From Hanleya hanleyi (Eukaryota; Mollusca; Polyplacophora; Lepidopleurida; Hanleyidae), in NCBI GenBank assembly GCA_036873755.1, contig JAVTVY010025427.1:1-64000 (forward strand): a DNA stretch of 64,000 nucleotides, written 5' to 3'. The notes under the pieces are model-generated. The model was not told the origin of the DNA, searched no databases, and was given only the letters and a program-made list of their open reading frames with translations. A program made the position numbers and the translations under genes. Shown here piece by piece: positions 34,393 to 46,470 of the stretch (its first letter is position 1; each line of letters begins with the position of its first letter).

Positions 34393-36583
34393 AGCTCATC
34401 TGGGCCGAAGGCCCGATGGGCTAATGTCATGGCCTGATTGTCCGTCGTCCGTCGTCCATCATCCGTCGTGTGTCGTCCGTCGTCCGTCGTGTGTAAACAT
34501 CTTCTTCTCTGAAACCGCTTGACCGATTAAGGTGAAACTTGGCATGCATATTCCCCCCAATGAGTACACCAGAATTTGTTCATGCGGTGTCGATATGATT
34601 TTAAATATGGCTGCCATGGCGGCCATCTTGAATTTGCCAGTGAAATCTTGTCATTATTTTTCGGTAACTACGTCATGGATCTTTCTCAAATTTGGTACAC
34701 CGGTTTCCCTTTGGGTCTAGTTGTGCAAGATACCTTTTGTGGTGTGATTCAAAAATTCAATATGGCCACCAGGCGGCCATATTGGATTTCCCCATGAAAC
34801 TTTGTTATTGCGATTTCTCAGGAACTACTGCATGGATCTTCCTCAAATTTGGGACACAGGTTCCCCTTTGAGTCTAGTTGTGCTAGATGCCTTTTGTGGT
34901 CTGATTCAAAAATCCATTATGACCACCAGGCGGCCATCTTGGATTTTCCCATGAAACATTGTTATCGTGATTTCTCAGGAAATGCTGAATGGATCTTTCT
35001 CAAATTTGGTAGACAGGTTCCCTTTGTGATCTAGTTGTACAAGATACCTTTTTGTGTTGATCCACTGATAAGCTTGGCATAATGCAGAAGCAAAGTAACT
35101 CCGAATAAACTTAATAAACGCATGGTGACAGTCTCAATATTTCGACAAAATTTTATTTGTCATCTTCAGGATGTGATTTAACAGCAGTTACATGCTCTTG
35201 TATACAAAAACGACTAACAAAGACTGAAATGGTTAGATACACAAAATTTGAGGGCAATAGCCAATCAGATAATATGTGAACATAACAACTTAGGTAAACA
35301 TGAGTGGCAAATAGGCATGGCAAGGAATACACATAGGCCTGGCAATACACAATCGAAATGGCAATAGTTTGATAAAGATTAATAGTGACGGGTGGTGATT
35401 TATTGAGGTGTGTGAATGTGTATAGAGTGGCAGCAGAAATGTCAATCAGGGGAATAAACACAAGTGAAACAGAATACATATATATATATTTTTTTTTTCT
35501 AATCTCTGTTTCACTTGTGTTTTTTCCCCTGATTGACATTTCTGCTGCCACTCTATACACATGGCTATTGCCCTCAAATTTTGTGTATCTAACCATTTCA
35601 GTCTTTGTTAGTCGTTTTTGTATATAAGAGCATGTAACTGCTGTTAAATCACATCCTGAAGATGACAAACAAAATTTTGTCGAAATATTGAGACTGTCAC
35701 CATGCGTTTATTAAGTTTATTCGGAGTTACTTTGCTTCCGCATTATACCTTATTGCTTCGATTCAAAAATCCAATATGGCCACCAGGCGGCCATCTTGAA
35801 TTTTCCCATGAAACATTGTTATCGCGATTTCTCAGGAAGTACTGCATCGGTCTTTCTCAAATATGGTACACAGGTTCCCCTTGGGGTCTAGTTGTGCAAG
35901 ATAGCTTTTCTACTCTGATTCGAAAATCCAATATGGCCATCAGGCAGCCATCTTGGATTTCCCTATGAAACTTTGTTATCGTGATTTCTCTAGAAGTACT
36001 GCATGGATCTTTCTCAAATTTGGTACACAGTTTCCCCTTGGGGTCTAGTTGTGCAAGATGCCTTTTGTGATTTGATTCGAAAGTCCAATATGGCCACCAG
36101 GCAGCCATCTTGGATTTACCATTGAAACTTTATCACGATTTCTCAGGAAGTACTGCTTCGATCTTTCTCAAATTTGATACACAGGTTTCCCTTGGAGTCT
36201 AGTTGTGCAAAATACTTTTTTTCTGATCCGATTCGAAAATCCAATATGGCCACCAGGCCGCGATCTTGAATTTTCCCATGAAATCTTGTTATCGTGATTC
36301 TCAGGAAATTACTGCTTGGATCTTTGTCAAATTGGGTAAACAGGTTTACCTTTGTGCAAGATACCTTTTTTGGTCCATATCGAAAATCCAATATGGCCGC
36401 ATCTTGAATTTCCCGTGAAACTTTGTTATGAAATCTCATGAAATTACTGCATGGATCATTTAGTGTTCAGGGGGAGGACAACACAAGTTAGAAACTCATC
36501 TATTGTAGTTCTTTAGTAAAAAAAATCTTACAGCTACTTTTGCCAGTTACAGCCAGATGAGCTACAGTGCCGTGGCACTAACT
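34393..36583 (+). repeat. Private 2.2 kb insertion: bivalve-type ~157 bp tandem repeat
   Basis: It opens AGCTCATCTGGGCCGAAGGC and a GTCCGTCGTCC minisatellite. About eight units of ~157 bp follow (CAATATGGCCACCAGGCGGCC, ATCTTGGATTTTCCCATGAA, TTTCTCAGGAA, GGATCTTTCTCAAATTTGG, TCTAGTTGTGCAAGAT). It ends CCAGATGAGCTACAGTGCCG with a GTGCC/GGCAC hairpin and CTAA. The left arm lacks it near 18440. The terminal hairpin plus CTAA is reminiscent of a Helitron 3' end, but no helicase is present. Confidence 0.75.
35077..35747. mobile_element. Foldback element nested in the tandem repeat
   Basis: Arms of about 250 bp pair GCATAATGCAGAAGCAAAGT, AACTCCGAATAAACTT at the left with their inverse at the right. 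They include CATCTTCAGGATGTGATTTA and TGGTTAGATACACAAAATTT. It splits the ~157 bp array. The open frames over the arms (35153-35668) are structural by-products. Confidence 0.8.
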
Positions 36584-37652
36584 TTTTAGTTATATTAGCA
36601 TACTGTTACAGCTCATAGACAGTTATCTCATATTTATATATAAGATGCTGTTATCTGCTGAGGCAGCAGGGGATAGCTGGCCAGCCGTGTGACACTCTTC
36701 ATAAGATGGCCGCTTAACATGTTGTAGTTGGCACTGGTGTAACTGTTAAAAGTTTGACACAAAAACTTCCACATGTACGGTGAAGATCTGCAATGTTTTG
36801 AGTTTATAGTAAAAATATACTATTTTAGAAGTAGTAATCATTGATGTAGTAGCTTCATCCAATTCTTTCTTGTTGCCACTATTTTCAGTAAATTTGTGTA
36901 TTTGGGGTAACTTTGACACCACGTTCGCCACTGATTCCCATGATGATGTCAAAGTCACCCCGGCTCAACATGTCAAAAGTTACCCCAGCTGGCTTGCTAT
37001 GACTTTGATGATGCATGTCAATGTTACCCCAGGCCATTCACCATGGGGTAACATTGACACATGTTCTTCTTAAAATTTACATGCAATAAATATCTGTGGT
37101 TATCACACTTAATCAGAACAGGTCCAAATGTATCCAGTGTGGATTCTTAATGGTACCCAGTGTTGACATAGTCGGTTCTTGTCTCCAAATCAGCTTGGTG
37201 ATAAAGTTGTGTCAAAGTTACCACGTTTTACCTTATACTCAATTGCGAGGACACTTATTCCTGCCTGCTTCACATGCTTGCTAGTGTATTTCAAATTACA
37301 GACTCGTTTCATGATCATAAATATTACATCCAATTTACGGACATTCTTCAGTTGTAAGATTGATCCGGGTTCATGTTGGTTTACAGAAAGATGTAATATA
37401 CATAAAATAAAGACTTGCAAGTACGCAAAGCTTGCCTCGTGTAATTTGTTATGAGACAGTCGTGCAGATCAGATCAAGATCTGAATTTAGGAAATCTTTT
37501 ACTGTGTATGACAGCTAAGAGGATTCATTTATCCTTTATTTATCTTATTGGACTGATGGTTATCTCTGATATTTGTGATCCCACATAGCATACCCAATAA
37601 TACAGATCTTAGTAAATTAATATCTTATCACAGCTCTCCTGTAGAGACATAT

Positions 37653-37870
37653 TGGGGGGGGGGGGGTAATGTCACACTCACGGTTATTTCACTCATATGG
37701 TGACAGCCAGCTTTAATGGTGGAGAAAGCCGGAATTCTCTGAGAGGTGAGCAAGTAACTGGCAAACTTTTAAACATGCACCAGCAGGGCTCCAACCCATG
37801 CTGGTTCAGCAGTTTGGCTAGCGATCACCAGCGAACCGCCTTGGACCACTCCGAGGGTGATCGCCACTCA
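37653..37870 (-). repeat. tRNA-derived SINE (right arm copy)
   Basis: Mirror of 17152-17367, preceded by a poly-G run instead of poly-C because it is inverted. Confidence 0.75.
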
Positions 37871-38075
37871 CTAGACATATACATAGACTTATCCTAGACA
37901 TCAATAATGTATTCTGAAAATGTATAAAAAATATCTTGACAATAAATTTTTTATCAATTCCCCAAATATCCCAAAAATTATTGTTTCCTCCAAAAATAGA
38001 TTAATAATGATTTTTCAAAGCATATTGTTTATATATAAATAAATGCATAAAAAATTATTTTTGAAAGCAGCCTTG

Positions 38076-39060
38076 TACATATCTTCCTGGTAACTGGTTG
38101 GTAACAGGTTGGTACTGGTCAGTTACAGCTCAGTACTAAGTGGTCACAGTTCAGTGGTGGATATGCACATATCTTCCTGGTAACTGGTTGGTAACAGGTT
38201 GGTACTGATCAGTTACAGCTCAGTACTAAGTGGTTAGAGTTAAGTAGTGGATGTGTGACTGGTTGGTACTGTTCTGTTACAGGTTGGTACCACTCAGTTA
38301 CAGCCCAGTACTGAGTGGTTACAGTTCAGTACTGGGTGGATAATTGCCATCTGTAACTGATTGGTACTGATCAGTAGCAGCTTGGTACTGTTCTGTTACA
38401 GGTTGGTACTGGTCAGCTACAGCTCGGTACTGAGTGGTTACAGTTCAGTAGTGGATGTGTAACTGTTTGGTACTGTTCTGTCACAGGTTGGTACACTCAG
38501 TTACAGCTCAGTGCTGAATGGCTACAGTTCAGTAGTGGATGTGTACATATCTTCCTGGTAACTGGTTGGTAACAGGTTGGTACTGGTCAGTTACAGCTCA
38601 GTACTGAGTGGTTACAGCTCAGTAGAGGATGTGTAACTGGTTGGTACTGCTCTGTCACAGGTTGGTAGCACTCAGTTACAGCTCAGTACTGAATGGCTAC
38701 AGTTCAGTAGTGGATGTGTACATATCTTACTGGTAACTGGTTGGTAACAAGTTGATACTGTTCTGTTACAGATTGGTACTGTTCCATTACAGCTCAGTAC
38801 CGAGTGGTTACAGTTCAGTAGTGGATGTGTTCATATCACCATGGTAACTAGTTGGTAACAGGTTGGTACTGTTCTGTTGCAGCTTGGTACAGTTCAGTAA
38901 TACCAATGGATACCACTCAGTCTCAGTAACTGGTTGGTTCCGATCAGTAACTGACCACAGGTCAGTTGTCAACAGGTAGGTACTGAGTGGGGGCCCTTTT
39001 TGCAGTACCAATGAACAGGTCAGTTACTGAGTGGTACCAACCTGTCAAAAATTACCTGTG
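38076..39060. repeat. GGTACC/GGTAACTGG word array, right arm
   Basis: Inverse counterpart of 15960-16965, with the same words and higher-order period but several unit-level differences. Confidence 0.85.
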
Positions 39061-39479
39061 TAAGATATCGAACCCATATCAAATCCCTATTTAGCCTTAA
39101 AAATATGCTAAAATGCAGAAAATCAAGCGTAAAAATTAGTACGTAATTGACTGGATGGATGAAACCAAGCTGGAAGGCTATGCCAGAATCACGTACAATT
39201 CCGGTTTGTAAGTCGTGTATATTTACACTTGTGACTTTACTGCATGGTATCTTACTGTCAAGTATATGGAACCCTTATAGTGGAAGAAAATATAACGGTT
39301 ATACGAGCAATAGCAGTCTATGGGGGAGGGAGGGGAGGCGGTGGCATTGACTTTTAGAAGTAATACAATTTCCATTCATAAAGGACAAGGTAGCCACCAT
39401 TAAATAATTAACATTGCTCAGTGTTTTCATTGCTTTGACCGTACTTTCACGAAGATATATCAAACTGTGTGGAACCTGA

Positions 39480-39930
39480 AAGAATGTTAGGGTTGGTAAC
39501 TGATGGGTACCACTTTTTTCACAATTTGGTACCCACCAAGTTACTGATTGGTGACTGCACGGTACCTGGAGGAATATTAGGGTTGGTAACTGATGGGTAC
39601 CACTTGGTCACAGGTTGGTACCCACCAAGTTACTGATTGGTGACTGCACGGTACCTGGAGGAATACTAGGGTTGGTAACTGATGGGTACCACTTGGTCAC
39701 AGGTTGGTACCCACCAAGTTACTGATTGGTGACTGCACGGTACCTGGAGGAATATTAGGGTTGGTAACTGATGGGTACCACTTGGTCACAGGTTGGTACC
39801 CACCAAGTTACTGATTGGTGACTGCACGGTACCTGGAGGAATATTAGGGTTGGTAACTGATGGGTACCACTTGGTCACAAGTTGGTACCCACCAAGTTAC
39901 TGATTGGTGACTGCACGGTACCTGAATGAA
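39480..39930. repeat. ~90 bp tandem array, right arm, about 5 units
   Basis: Units in inverse orientation to 14640-15535, with starts near 39549, 39640, 39730, 39819 and 39910. Confidence 0.9.
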
Positions 39931-40474
39931 TAGTAGGGTTGGTAACTGACCAGTACCACTCAGTAACTGATTGGCTACTGATTGGTGGGGAACTGAACGG
40001 TACCGCAAGGGGACCTTTCCTACCAGTACCAATCAGTTGCCCACCAATCAGTTACTGAGTGGTACTGGTTGGTGACGGCTTGCCTGTGTATGCGAAAGCG
40101 GTAGCATTGTCAAGAAGTTTAAAAGCCATCCAGTTGGTAAAAATCCTTTTTTGTCGGGTTTACCAAGGGTAAACCCTACATTAGTATCACTCTTCAGTTT
40201 TTCTTTTTTCTTCTGCACATGTGTAGTTTTGATCTCCTGCCCGGAGACTGTTCTCATTTGATGCCCCTTACAGCATTCATAAAAAATACCGTACTTCTGT
40301 CTGACAATCATATACACATGTGCAATGCATGGTAGCTTGTGCATTGAACGTGATAATTGGTACATTATCGCAGTAAATTTTATCTTTACAATTTCCTTTA
40401 AAATTTGCCTTTCCAATCTATTTTATCCGGTATCATTTGTTACGGCGGGAAGGGTGCGCCGTAGTCATTCTCCA

Positions 40475-41464
40475 GGCGTAACCACGTAGCGAGTTTTTGT
40501 GGATACAAATTATGTATGCGTACCCACATTTTAAAATCACCGAAAACAAGAAATTTCCAAATTGTGGATACACATGATTTTTTGGTGATGTATCCACATT
40601 TTTACTTCCACCTTACTTGATCAATTATCAGCATGAGAACTGAATAAAATTGCGACAAAACTCTGGCAGAAATTTTGGCGAAAGTTTTTGGGACAGATTT
40701 CGTTATTTTTTCAAGTGTCTGACGTGTCTTCTCCGTCGATCTTCTTCAACAAAACGAAATAGGAACGACTGGCACTTTTGCACAAAACTCTTTTACATAT
40801 CTGATTATGGTTACAAAGAATAAAAACCTGGGGTGTTTTCCTTTTGCTGGTATGGATGAGAAAGAGATACGATATTTCGATCCCGTCAACGCTGAACTTT
40901 CATCCCAAGTCTGAATTTCCCAGAGTACAAGTAATCGTGAATTTGATTGGCTGAACAGTACATATTGGCTCCGCCCACACGTTATTCAACCAATCAGTAC
41001 ACTTTTTACACGACATACGAATTCAATGAAACTAAATAAGATCGGCTCGTTTTCTAGATTTATAGTTTTTCTTTCCAATCCATATGAATTTAAAGGCATT
41101 TAAAGGCATTTCTGTAAAACCGTTATTATTTAGCATTTAAAATAACACTATGAGTATGACAGTATCTTGTTTTATAGTCAAGAGTTGTTAGAAAAATGAT
41201 CGTGGAGTAGGAGAATAGCGAATTTTCTGAACTTGCGACGTCTGCAGATTTTCTTGTCTGGATGTACTTTTAGTAGATTCATTTTCTCACAGATTAAATA
41301 AGTATGGAAATTATATAAATGTGGATACAATGTGGATACATCTCTTATATAGGATGCGTATCCACATTTTACAAAAGTCGAAGTTTTATGCTCTAGATAA
41401 AAATGTGCATACACATCCTATATAGAGATGTATCCACAAAAACCTTCTATATTGCGGTCACGCC
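40475..41464. mobile_element. ~990 bp TIR element with GTGGATAC subterminal motifs
   Basis: Ends are GGCGTAACCACGTAGCGAGT, TTTTGTGGATAC on the left and, inverted, GGCGTGACCGCAATATAGAAG, TTTTTGTGGATACA on the right. Similarity extends about 65 bp. GTGGATAC or its inverse recurs in both subterminal regions and near 40560. There is no transposase. It lies 386 bp outside the giant inverted repeat; 40091-40474 holds nothing recognisable. Confidence 0.7.
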
Positions 41465-42137
41465 ATTCTTCATGGTCCATCGACAACCGATCCGTGGAAC
41501 TTTTGTTGTAAGATCACAAAGGTGGTGTTAGCTTTAGATATAGGGAATCGTCTTCAATGCATTTTTGATACACACAGCTTATTTAGACGGAATATTTCAG
41601 AATTATTTGTTGCTCAAATTGGTTTTGGATAAAGGTGTCCTATTTTTGTAACAAAAAGAAAATCTGCACCGAAAAGTGCATAAAAATACGAAAATAACCC
41701 AATGAACCTATGGTGCGCCATAAATCCGTTTTCGTGCATCTGCAGCCCTTCATTATTTCGTGTCTTGTAATTCAGCATGTATAGGCTGTACAAACTGGTC
41801 CATTTCATATCATTTTGATAAAAGTGAAAGTTTGGCCCTACAAACCGAACAGCTTGAGGAAGATTCCTTATGTAAAGCGAAGACCACCTTTCCTCCCTTA
41901 AATGATCACAAATATGGGACTAATAAACCCCTCTGATGCAAGTAAACCCGACATCAGTACTTTAAGTACTTTGATTTATTCTTTTTACCTGTATTTCATT
42001 AAAATTTGTCGTCTTCAATACATTTTTTGGAACAGTGTCAGACACCTAAATAGCCGAAGGACTGTCATAACTGTCGCTAAAAATAAACTTCGTTGTGAAT
42101 ATATCCACCCAGGTTTTAAGTATAGATACTTGATGTC

Positions 42138-42275
42138 ATCATATACCATAATAAACACAAGACATTGGTTACAGCTGTCTGGGACAGGTTTGTCATATAC
42201 CACAATAAAGACGACACATTACTTCCACCTGCCTGGAGTAGGTTAATCATATACCACAATAAAGACAACACAACG
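42138..42275. repeat. ~54 bp tandem repeat, about 2.5 units
   Basis: TCATATACCAYAATAAAGAC recurs at about 42138, 42193 and 42247, with CTGTCTGGGACAGGTT or CTGCCTGGAGTAGGTT between. The interval 41465-42137 is otherwise unremarkable. Confidence 0.75.
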
Positions 42276-42356
42276 ACTATAGCACAATCAGCTTTGATGA
42301 ACAGATAAAATGTGATTACATTATGAGCAGCTGAAGGTTCAAAATGAAGGAACACC

Positions 42357-42435
42357 AGTTGTTGTTCTCAAAAGGGAAACAATCATTGTCATCAATTAGC
42401 GATAGTCGATGCATAATCGTAATATCCCATCCTTC
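42357..42435 (-). pseudogene. Fragment of a paralogue of the SMB-7TM receptor
   Basis: On the minus strand the segment reads EGWDITIMHRLSLIDDNDCFPFENNNWCSF. The receptor downstream strand-wise reads AGWENALMHRLSLIEYNHSSSIKNKTC at about 45000-45080. Seven consecutive residues (MHRLSLI) plus flanking W, N and C positions match, and the DNA is visibly similar. It covers only a few tens of residues of the extracellular region. It is about 1 kb beyond the receptor's stop on the same strand, as expected of a remnant of a tandem gene copy. 42436-43399 otherwise shows no gene; the receptor's 3' untranslated region probably occupies part of it. Confidence 0.6.
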
Positions 42436-43399
42436 TGTCCTTGTGTATGAAAAATGCCTCCAACTCACTCCATGTCTGATCGGCTCTGTTTTCCTTCTAC
42501 CCACCAGAGAAAATGGACAATGGCTCTCTTGGATTTTTGGATTTATTTTTTTAAATTTTCCTATATATCATTGACAATAACGACAAGAACTATCCCAAAC
42601 ATATTCGAAATGGCTATAATTGCATTATAGAATCGTTTCTTGTTGCGCCCATTTCACCAACGAGATATGGGGATAGCTTACCTAGAGTCCATTCAGGGGC
42701 GTATTGTTAATGAAACGATCCAGTTCAGATGATTATAGTATATCCAGATTTCGGACGGATTCAGTGTTCTGGCTAATGGTTATTCTATTATTTCTCTGAG
42801 ACATTAATTCAAACATAAACTGCTTCGTTAGGAATTAAACACTTTTCTCATATTTCAAACCTATGATAATTGTATTACCTAATTTAAATAATCTCCAACA
42901 TTATGATTGTTCAGTGACGACATTCTCACAACAAAATTCAACAAACAGCACAGGGAGATATTCCCCCGTTAACAACATGTATTAGGTTATGTTTCATTCG
43001 ACAATAACATCTCGTTGACGATATTTCATTCCTCGAATGTTAAAAAGACAATCGCCATAGGCTATATTTAAATAAAGATCGAAGAAAAAGTATTCTCGTA
43101 CTATTTGACCATGTTGACGTGTTGACGAGGACGACATGGAAAGGTATTCAAATCCAAGGGTCGAATATAATTCATAGCTTAGAGCTGGATCTACACAAGC
43201 ACAGGTGACGAGTTTTAGTTGTCCTAATAAAATTGCTATCAGGGGATAGCAGATTTGAGATAAAAAACACTACAATACCATGTATGTTGACCAAATTGGG
43301 ATTTTGCTTTTGAAAATATGAATTTTGGCTTCAAATAACAGGCCCTGGTGGCGGAATATTGAAGAGTCATTGCGAGCCAGATATGACAATGACGTCCAA

Positions 43400-46300
43400 T
43401 TAAATTTTTGCTTCACTCATATCTCTCTTTGACCTTAAGCCTGATGGCGAAGAAATATCCGTACCTGCTCTCACCGAGCTGGAAGGGATATTGCCTTGTT
43501 TCGTCAGAATTCTCTTATACATTCGACAGACTCGGGTGTTACAGATAAACGCCAGGAAAATAAACACACCTTGGAAAGTGTTCGCCACACCAAAGATGAC
43601 AGATACGATCTGGTTGCCAAGTCGATCTGACAAGACCAAGGCAATCCATCCCAGGCCCATGACCAGCGAGAGCTTCAAGTACAGCAATATGTTATTCTTG
43701 TCATCTGATAGATTCCTTGCAATTTTAGATAATTTTGACACTCTATGAATTCCAATGACAGTGCGGATAAACATAATGATATTCCCGAGGAGTGTTGATG
43801 CTACTGGGATATAAAAGACATACATCATGACGGACCTGTTAATCCAGCATATCTTTTCCTGTTTAGACCCATAGTTATAGAAGCCATCTTCGTCATCAGA
43901 TTTTGTCAGATATCCTTCAATAAGGGTAGCGGTAATCGCAACCACAGGGACACCAAAAGCGTATAAGCAATACTTGAGAAAAGTATGGCTTTCTTCGCGT
44001 CTCTTCGACATTTTACCTGTGCCAAATGTCTTGGCGATATCAAATGAAAGCACGTTCATCAGAAAAAAAGCAGACAACCAGAAATAGTGGAGTATCATTG
44101 CCAAAAATGCACATAACGAAGGCAGGTCAGTTCGCCAAGCAGCGCTGACAAACAGCAATATTGCGATAAACACATTGACGGCAAGACACATCACAACCTT
44201 ACCTGGAATATTGCGAAGCTCTCTGAATAAAGAGTAGGTTACAATCGTTATAAGCAAAGCTACCAACGACAAACCAGATCCTATATATGATAACAGTGAT
44301 TCCCAAAAGACCAACTTTGTATTATCGTTATCATTCTGTATGACGGACTCTGTTTGATTACATACATACAATGTGCCACTTATATTTTTATACACGGTAG
44401 CTTTGTATTTGTTATCACCGTTCTCAAAGGTGACCACACCGTTCTCGTCAACTGTATAATCACCCGGATTTAACCCCACTGCTTGGTTACAGTTTTGCAG
44501 CGACAGAGTCTCGTTATTCCTATTGCAAATCGTAGCTGACTGACAATGCTGATTTGTAATATTGGGACCAAATCGATACTCTTCGGAAATTCTTACGTCC
44601 TTCGCATTGTAATCCTTCTCAATACTGTGCAGCCGAACGAATAGCTCATCTGCTTTTGAAGGGTATCTGTATGTGAAGTTACTGAATGTCATCGCGTTAC
44701 TACAACTGAAGTCCTTTTCAGGGTTGAAGTTTGTGATGCCTACGGAGATGAATTGTATTGCCGATCCATCCTCATTGTTGACCCATATAGCATATGATTC
44801 CTCCGCCAGACATTGGAAGAAATCCCTCAGAGAGAGTATAGTCGTACTCCCACTCCTCCAGTTTAATAGTCTACGTATCTCTTTTTTCCAATATGTCAGT
44901 GATTCAGCTTCAACATCACCATTCACTGAATCCCCCACAATTTCTGGTGGCCACCAATTGTCGAAAGTGCCGGGCTCTATTCTTGGAATCTGGAGACAAG
45001 TCTTGTTCTTAATGCTGGAAGAATGATTGTATTCAATTAACGATAATCTATGCATAAGCGCATTCTCCCATCCCGCCAATTCAGCCTTCTTGCTATCGTT
45101 CCTTTCTTGTGTGATAAGTGTGTCCCCTGTGCACACCACGGACTCTTCTGCTCGATCTATCCACCGAAGAAAGCGCACAAGCGTGTTCTCGACTTCACTG
45201 TCCTTAGTCTCTCCATGAAAGACAAAAGCATGCACTTGTATTGAAACGATCGCTGTACAGTTATCTCCACCAGATGTCGGCAATATTGAATCCAAAATAC
45301 ATTCACCATTCCTGATGGAGTAATCCTCTTCACATTCGATCTTTTGGCATCGCTGCAGAATAAACATGTACACTTCATCAGGTCCGCACACGATATCGCT
45401 TGGTGGAGTCAGTATTACGGCTTTATTCCTATACACAATCTGTTGTCTTTTTCGTGGATCCAGACTGAACAATAACGAGATAGATATATGCATAAAGTCA
45501 TCGTTTGGGGAAGCTATGATACCGAGGAAGCCACCATCTTTTAGACGACTGTCCACATACAAACAACACCACGCCGCGAACACCCCTTCTACAGGATTTT
45601 CAGGCTCTAGGACATTAGTACTGCATATATCGTACTCGATGTCACCATCTGAAAAAGTGCTTTGATGGATTTGATAACAAGAGCAGGTGTCCATTTCAGC
45701 CTTCCTCTGTTGATAAAAGTCGAACAAACACATTCTTTTGAACATGAATATCGGAATGATAGTCAATAGCGGCAAAAAATTCACTGAGCAATTATCGCGT
45801 AAAAAAACGGTATCGTGTATCAACGTTTCCAAATTTGTCTCAACCGAACAGCTAAGTTTGGTTCGCCAAAGCTCTAATTGGTCTAGTCGTCTTCCGTGGC
45901 AAAACGCACAGTGAACGTTTCTGTAACTTATGGCCTTGAACTCAATGTCATGGACCGGGGGACGGTATATAGATGTTCTGTTGTTTTCGCAAATTTCCCT
46001 GGTTACGTCATCCGTCCATAACTTTGGACAAATGTCGACCAAGACATATGCCTCATAGCATGTTATACAGCCTCTGTCCATTAACACGTCAGAGACGTTT
46101 CCGTATTCCAGTGTCCACGTAATTGGATGATGACAGATGTTTTCGATCTCTGACATTATATTTCCACTTTCTGATATAGGTGGAGGCAGTGTATCATGTG
46201 TGACAACTTGACTGTAATAAATTTGCATCTCTTCATGCAGATGTTCCTCTGACATTCCCAAGCAATGATTGAAATAATCAAAGCAACAATCGCCGTAAAT

Positions 46301-46449
46301 CAAACACGCCTTGTCACATTTACATTCGCCCCGTCCTGTGTTTTGTCCGCACTTCCCTGAACAACTCTCAGTATCCGAGCAATTGTTTTGACCAGCACTA
46401 CGAAGATCTGCGAAGACAGTTGACTTGTTCACGGAGCTGTGAATACACC
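43400..46449 (-). CDS. Somatomedin-B, class B (methuselah-like) 7TM receptor, main exon
   Basis: A cell-surface G-protein-coupled receptor; ligand unknown. Residues here count from an open frame beginning at 46468. A somatomedin-B domain spans about residues 30-69, with the full cysteine pattern (C36, C40, C49, C51, C55, CC61-62, C69; CKCDKAC, DCCFDY). About 650 residues of cysteine-bearing, N-glycosylation-rich ectodomain follow. The seven helices lie at about 725-748, 753-776, 782-811, 831-851, 880-907, 930-950 and 954-977. A cysteine at the start of helix 3 (SLCAF) and one in loop 2 (KICW) form the expected disulfide pair. The tail is about 45 residues, rich in S, R and K. I see no GPS cleavage motif before helix 1, so it resembles methuselah-type rather than cleaved adhesion receptors. 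No ATG opens the frame: an in-frame TGA precedes it, and TTACTTTCAG|GG is a phase-1 acceptor, so coding starts in an upstream exon. One uninterrupted 3 kb exon carries nearly the whole protein. Confidence 0.93.
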
Positions 46450-46470
46450 CTGAAAGTAAGATATACAATC

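Larger units (their letters stand above)
14432..40088. mobile_element. Giant 25.66 kb inverted-repeat (palindromic) element
   Basis: The two halves of this interval are reverse complements of each other around position 26638. Outer ends are CACAGGCAAGCCGTCACC at 14432 and its inverse ending at 40088, each flanked by TA; outside those points the similarity stops. Landmarks pair up along the whole length: 15660-15863 with 39147-39350, 18060-18272 with 36746-36958, 22798-22998 with 31149-31355, 25003-25260 with 28011-28268. In one ~230-base pair I compared by eye there were about 5 substitutions. Private insertions interrupt each arm. GGTACC-rich arrays occupy both ends and the centre. No transposase or other intact gene was recognised. 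It could be a giant foldback transposon, two inverted copies of a ~10-12 kb element, or a segmental palindrome; the TIR with TA flanks favours a mobile origin. Confidence 0.85.
26717..40088 (-). repeat. Right arm of the giant inverted repeat
   Basis: This arm is 13.4 kb. From inside out: inner GGTACC array (26717-27195), shared hairpin (28242-28323), private foldback (29017-29863), shared foldback (30491-30977), private insertion (32249-32752), exon-like segment (33755-33850), private 2.2 kb insertion (34393-36583) with a nested foldback, motif cluster, SINE (37653-37870), outer arrays (38076-40088). It also lacks about 50 bp near 27780 present in the left arm near 25500. Confidence 0.85.

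Noticed and set aside
35153..35668. 171-codon open frame
   Set aside because: It spans both arms of a foldback; its second half is encoded by the inverse of its first half and by chance lacks stops.
35655..35690. Hammerhead-ribozyme-like CTGAAGATGA...stem...GAAA
   Set aside because: The invariant core CTGATGA is not present (extra bases) and no supporting stems I and III were found. The similar motif near 53465 also fails.
14432..40088. Polinton/Maverick or viral-derived giant element
   Set aside because: No polymerase, integrase or capsid-like coding regions were seen; termini and TA flanks do not match Polinton ends.
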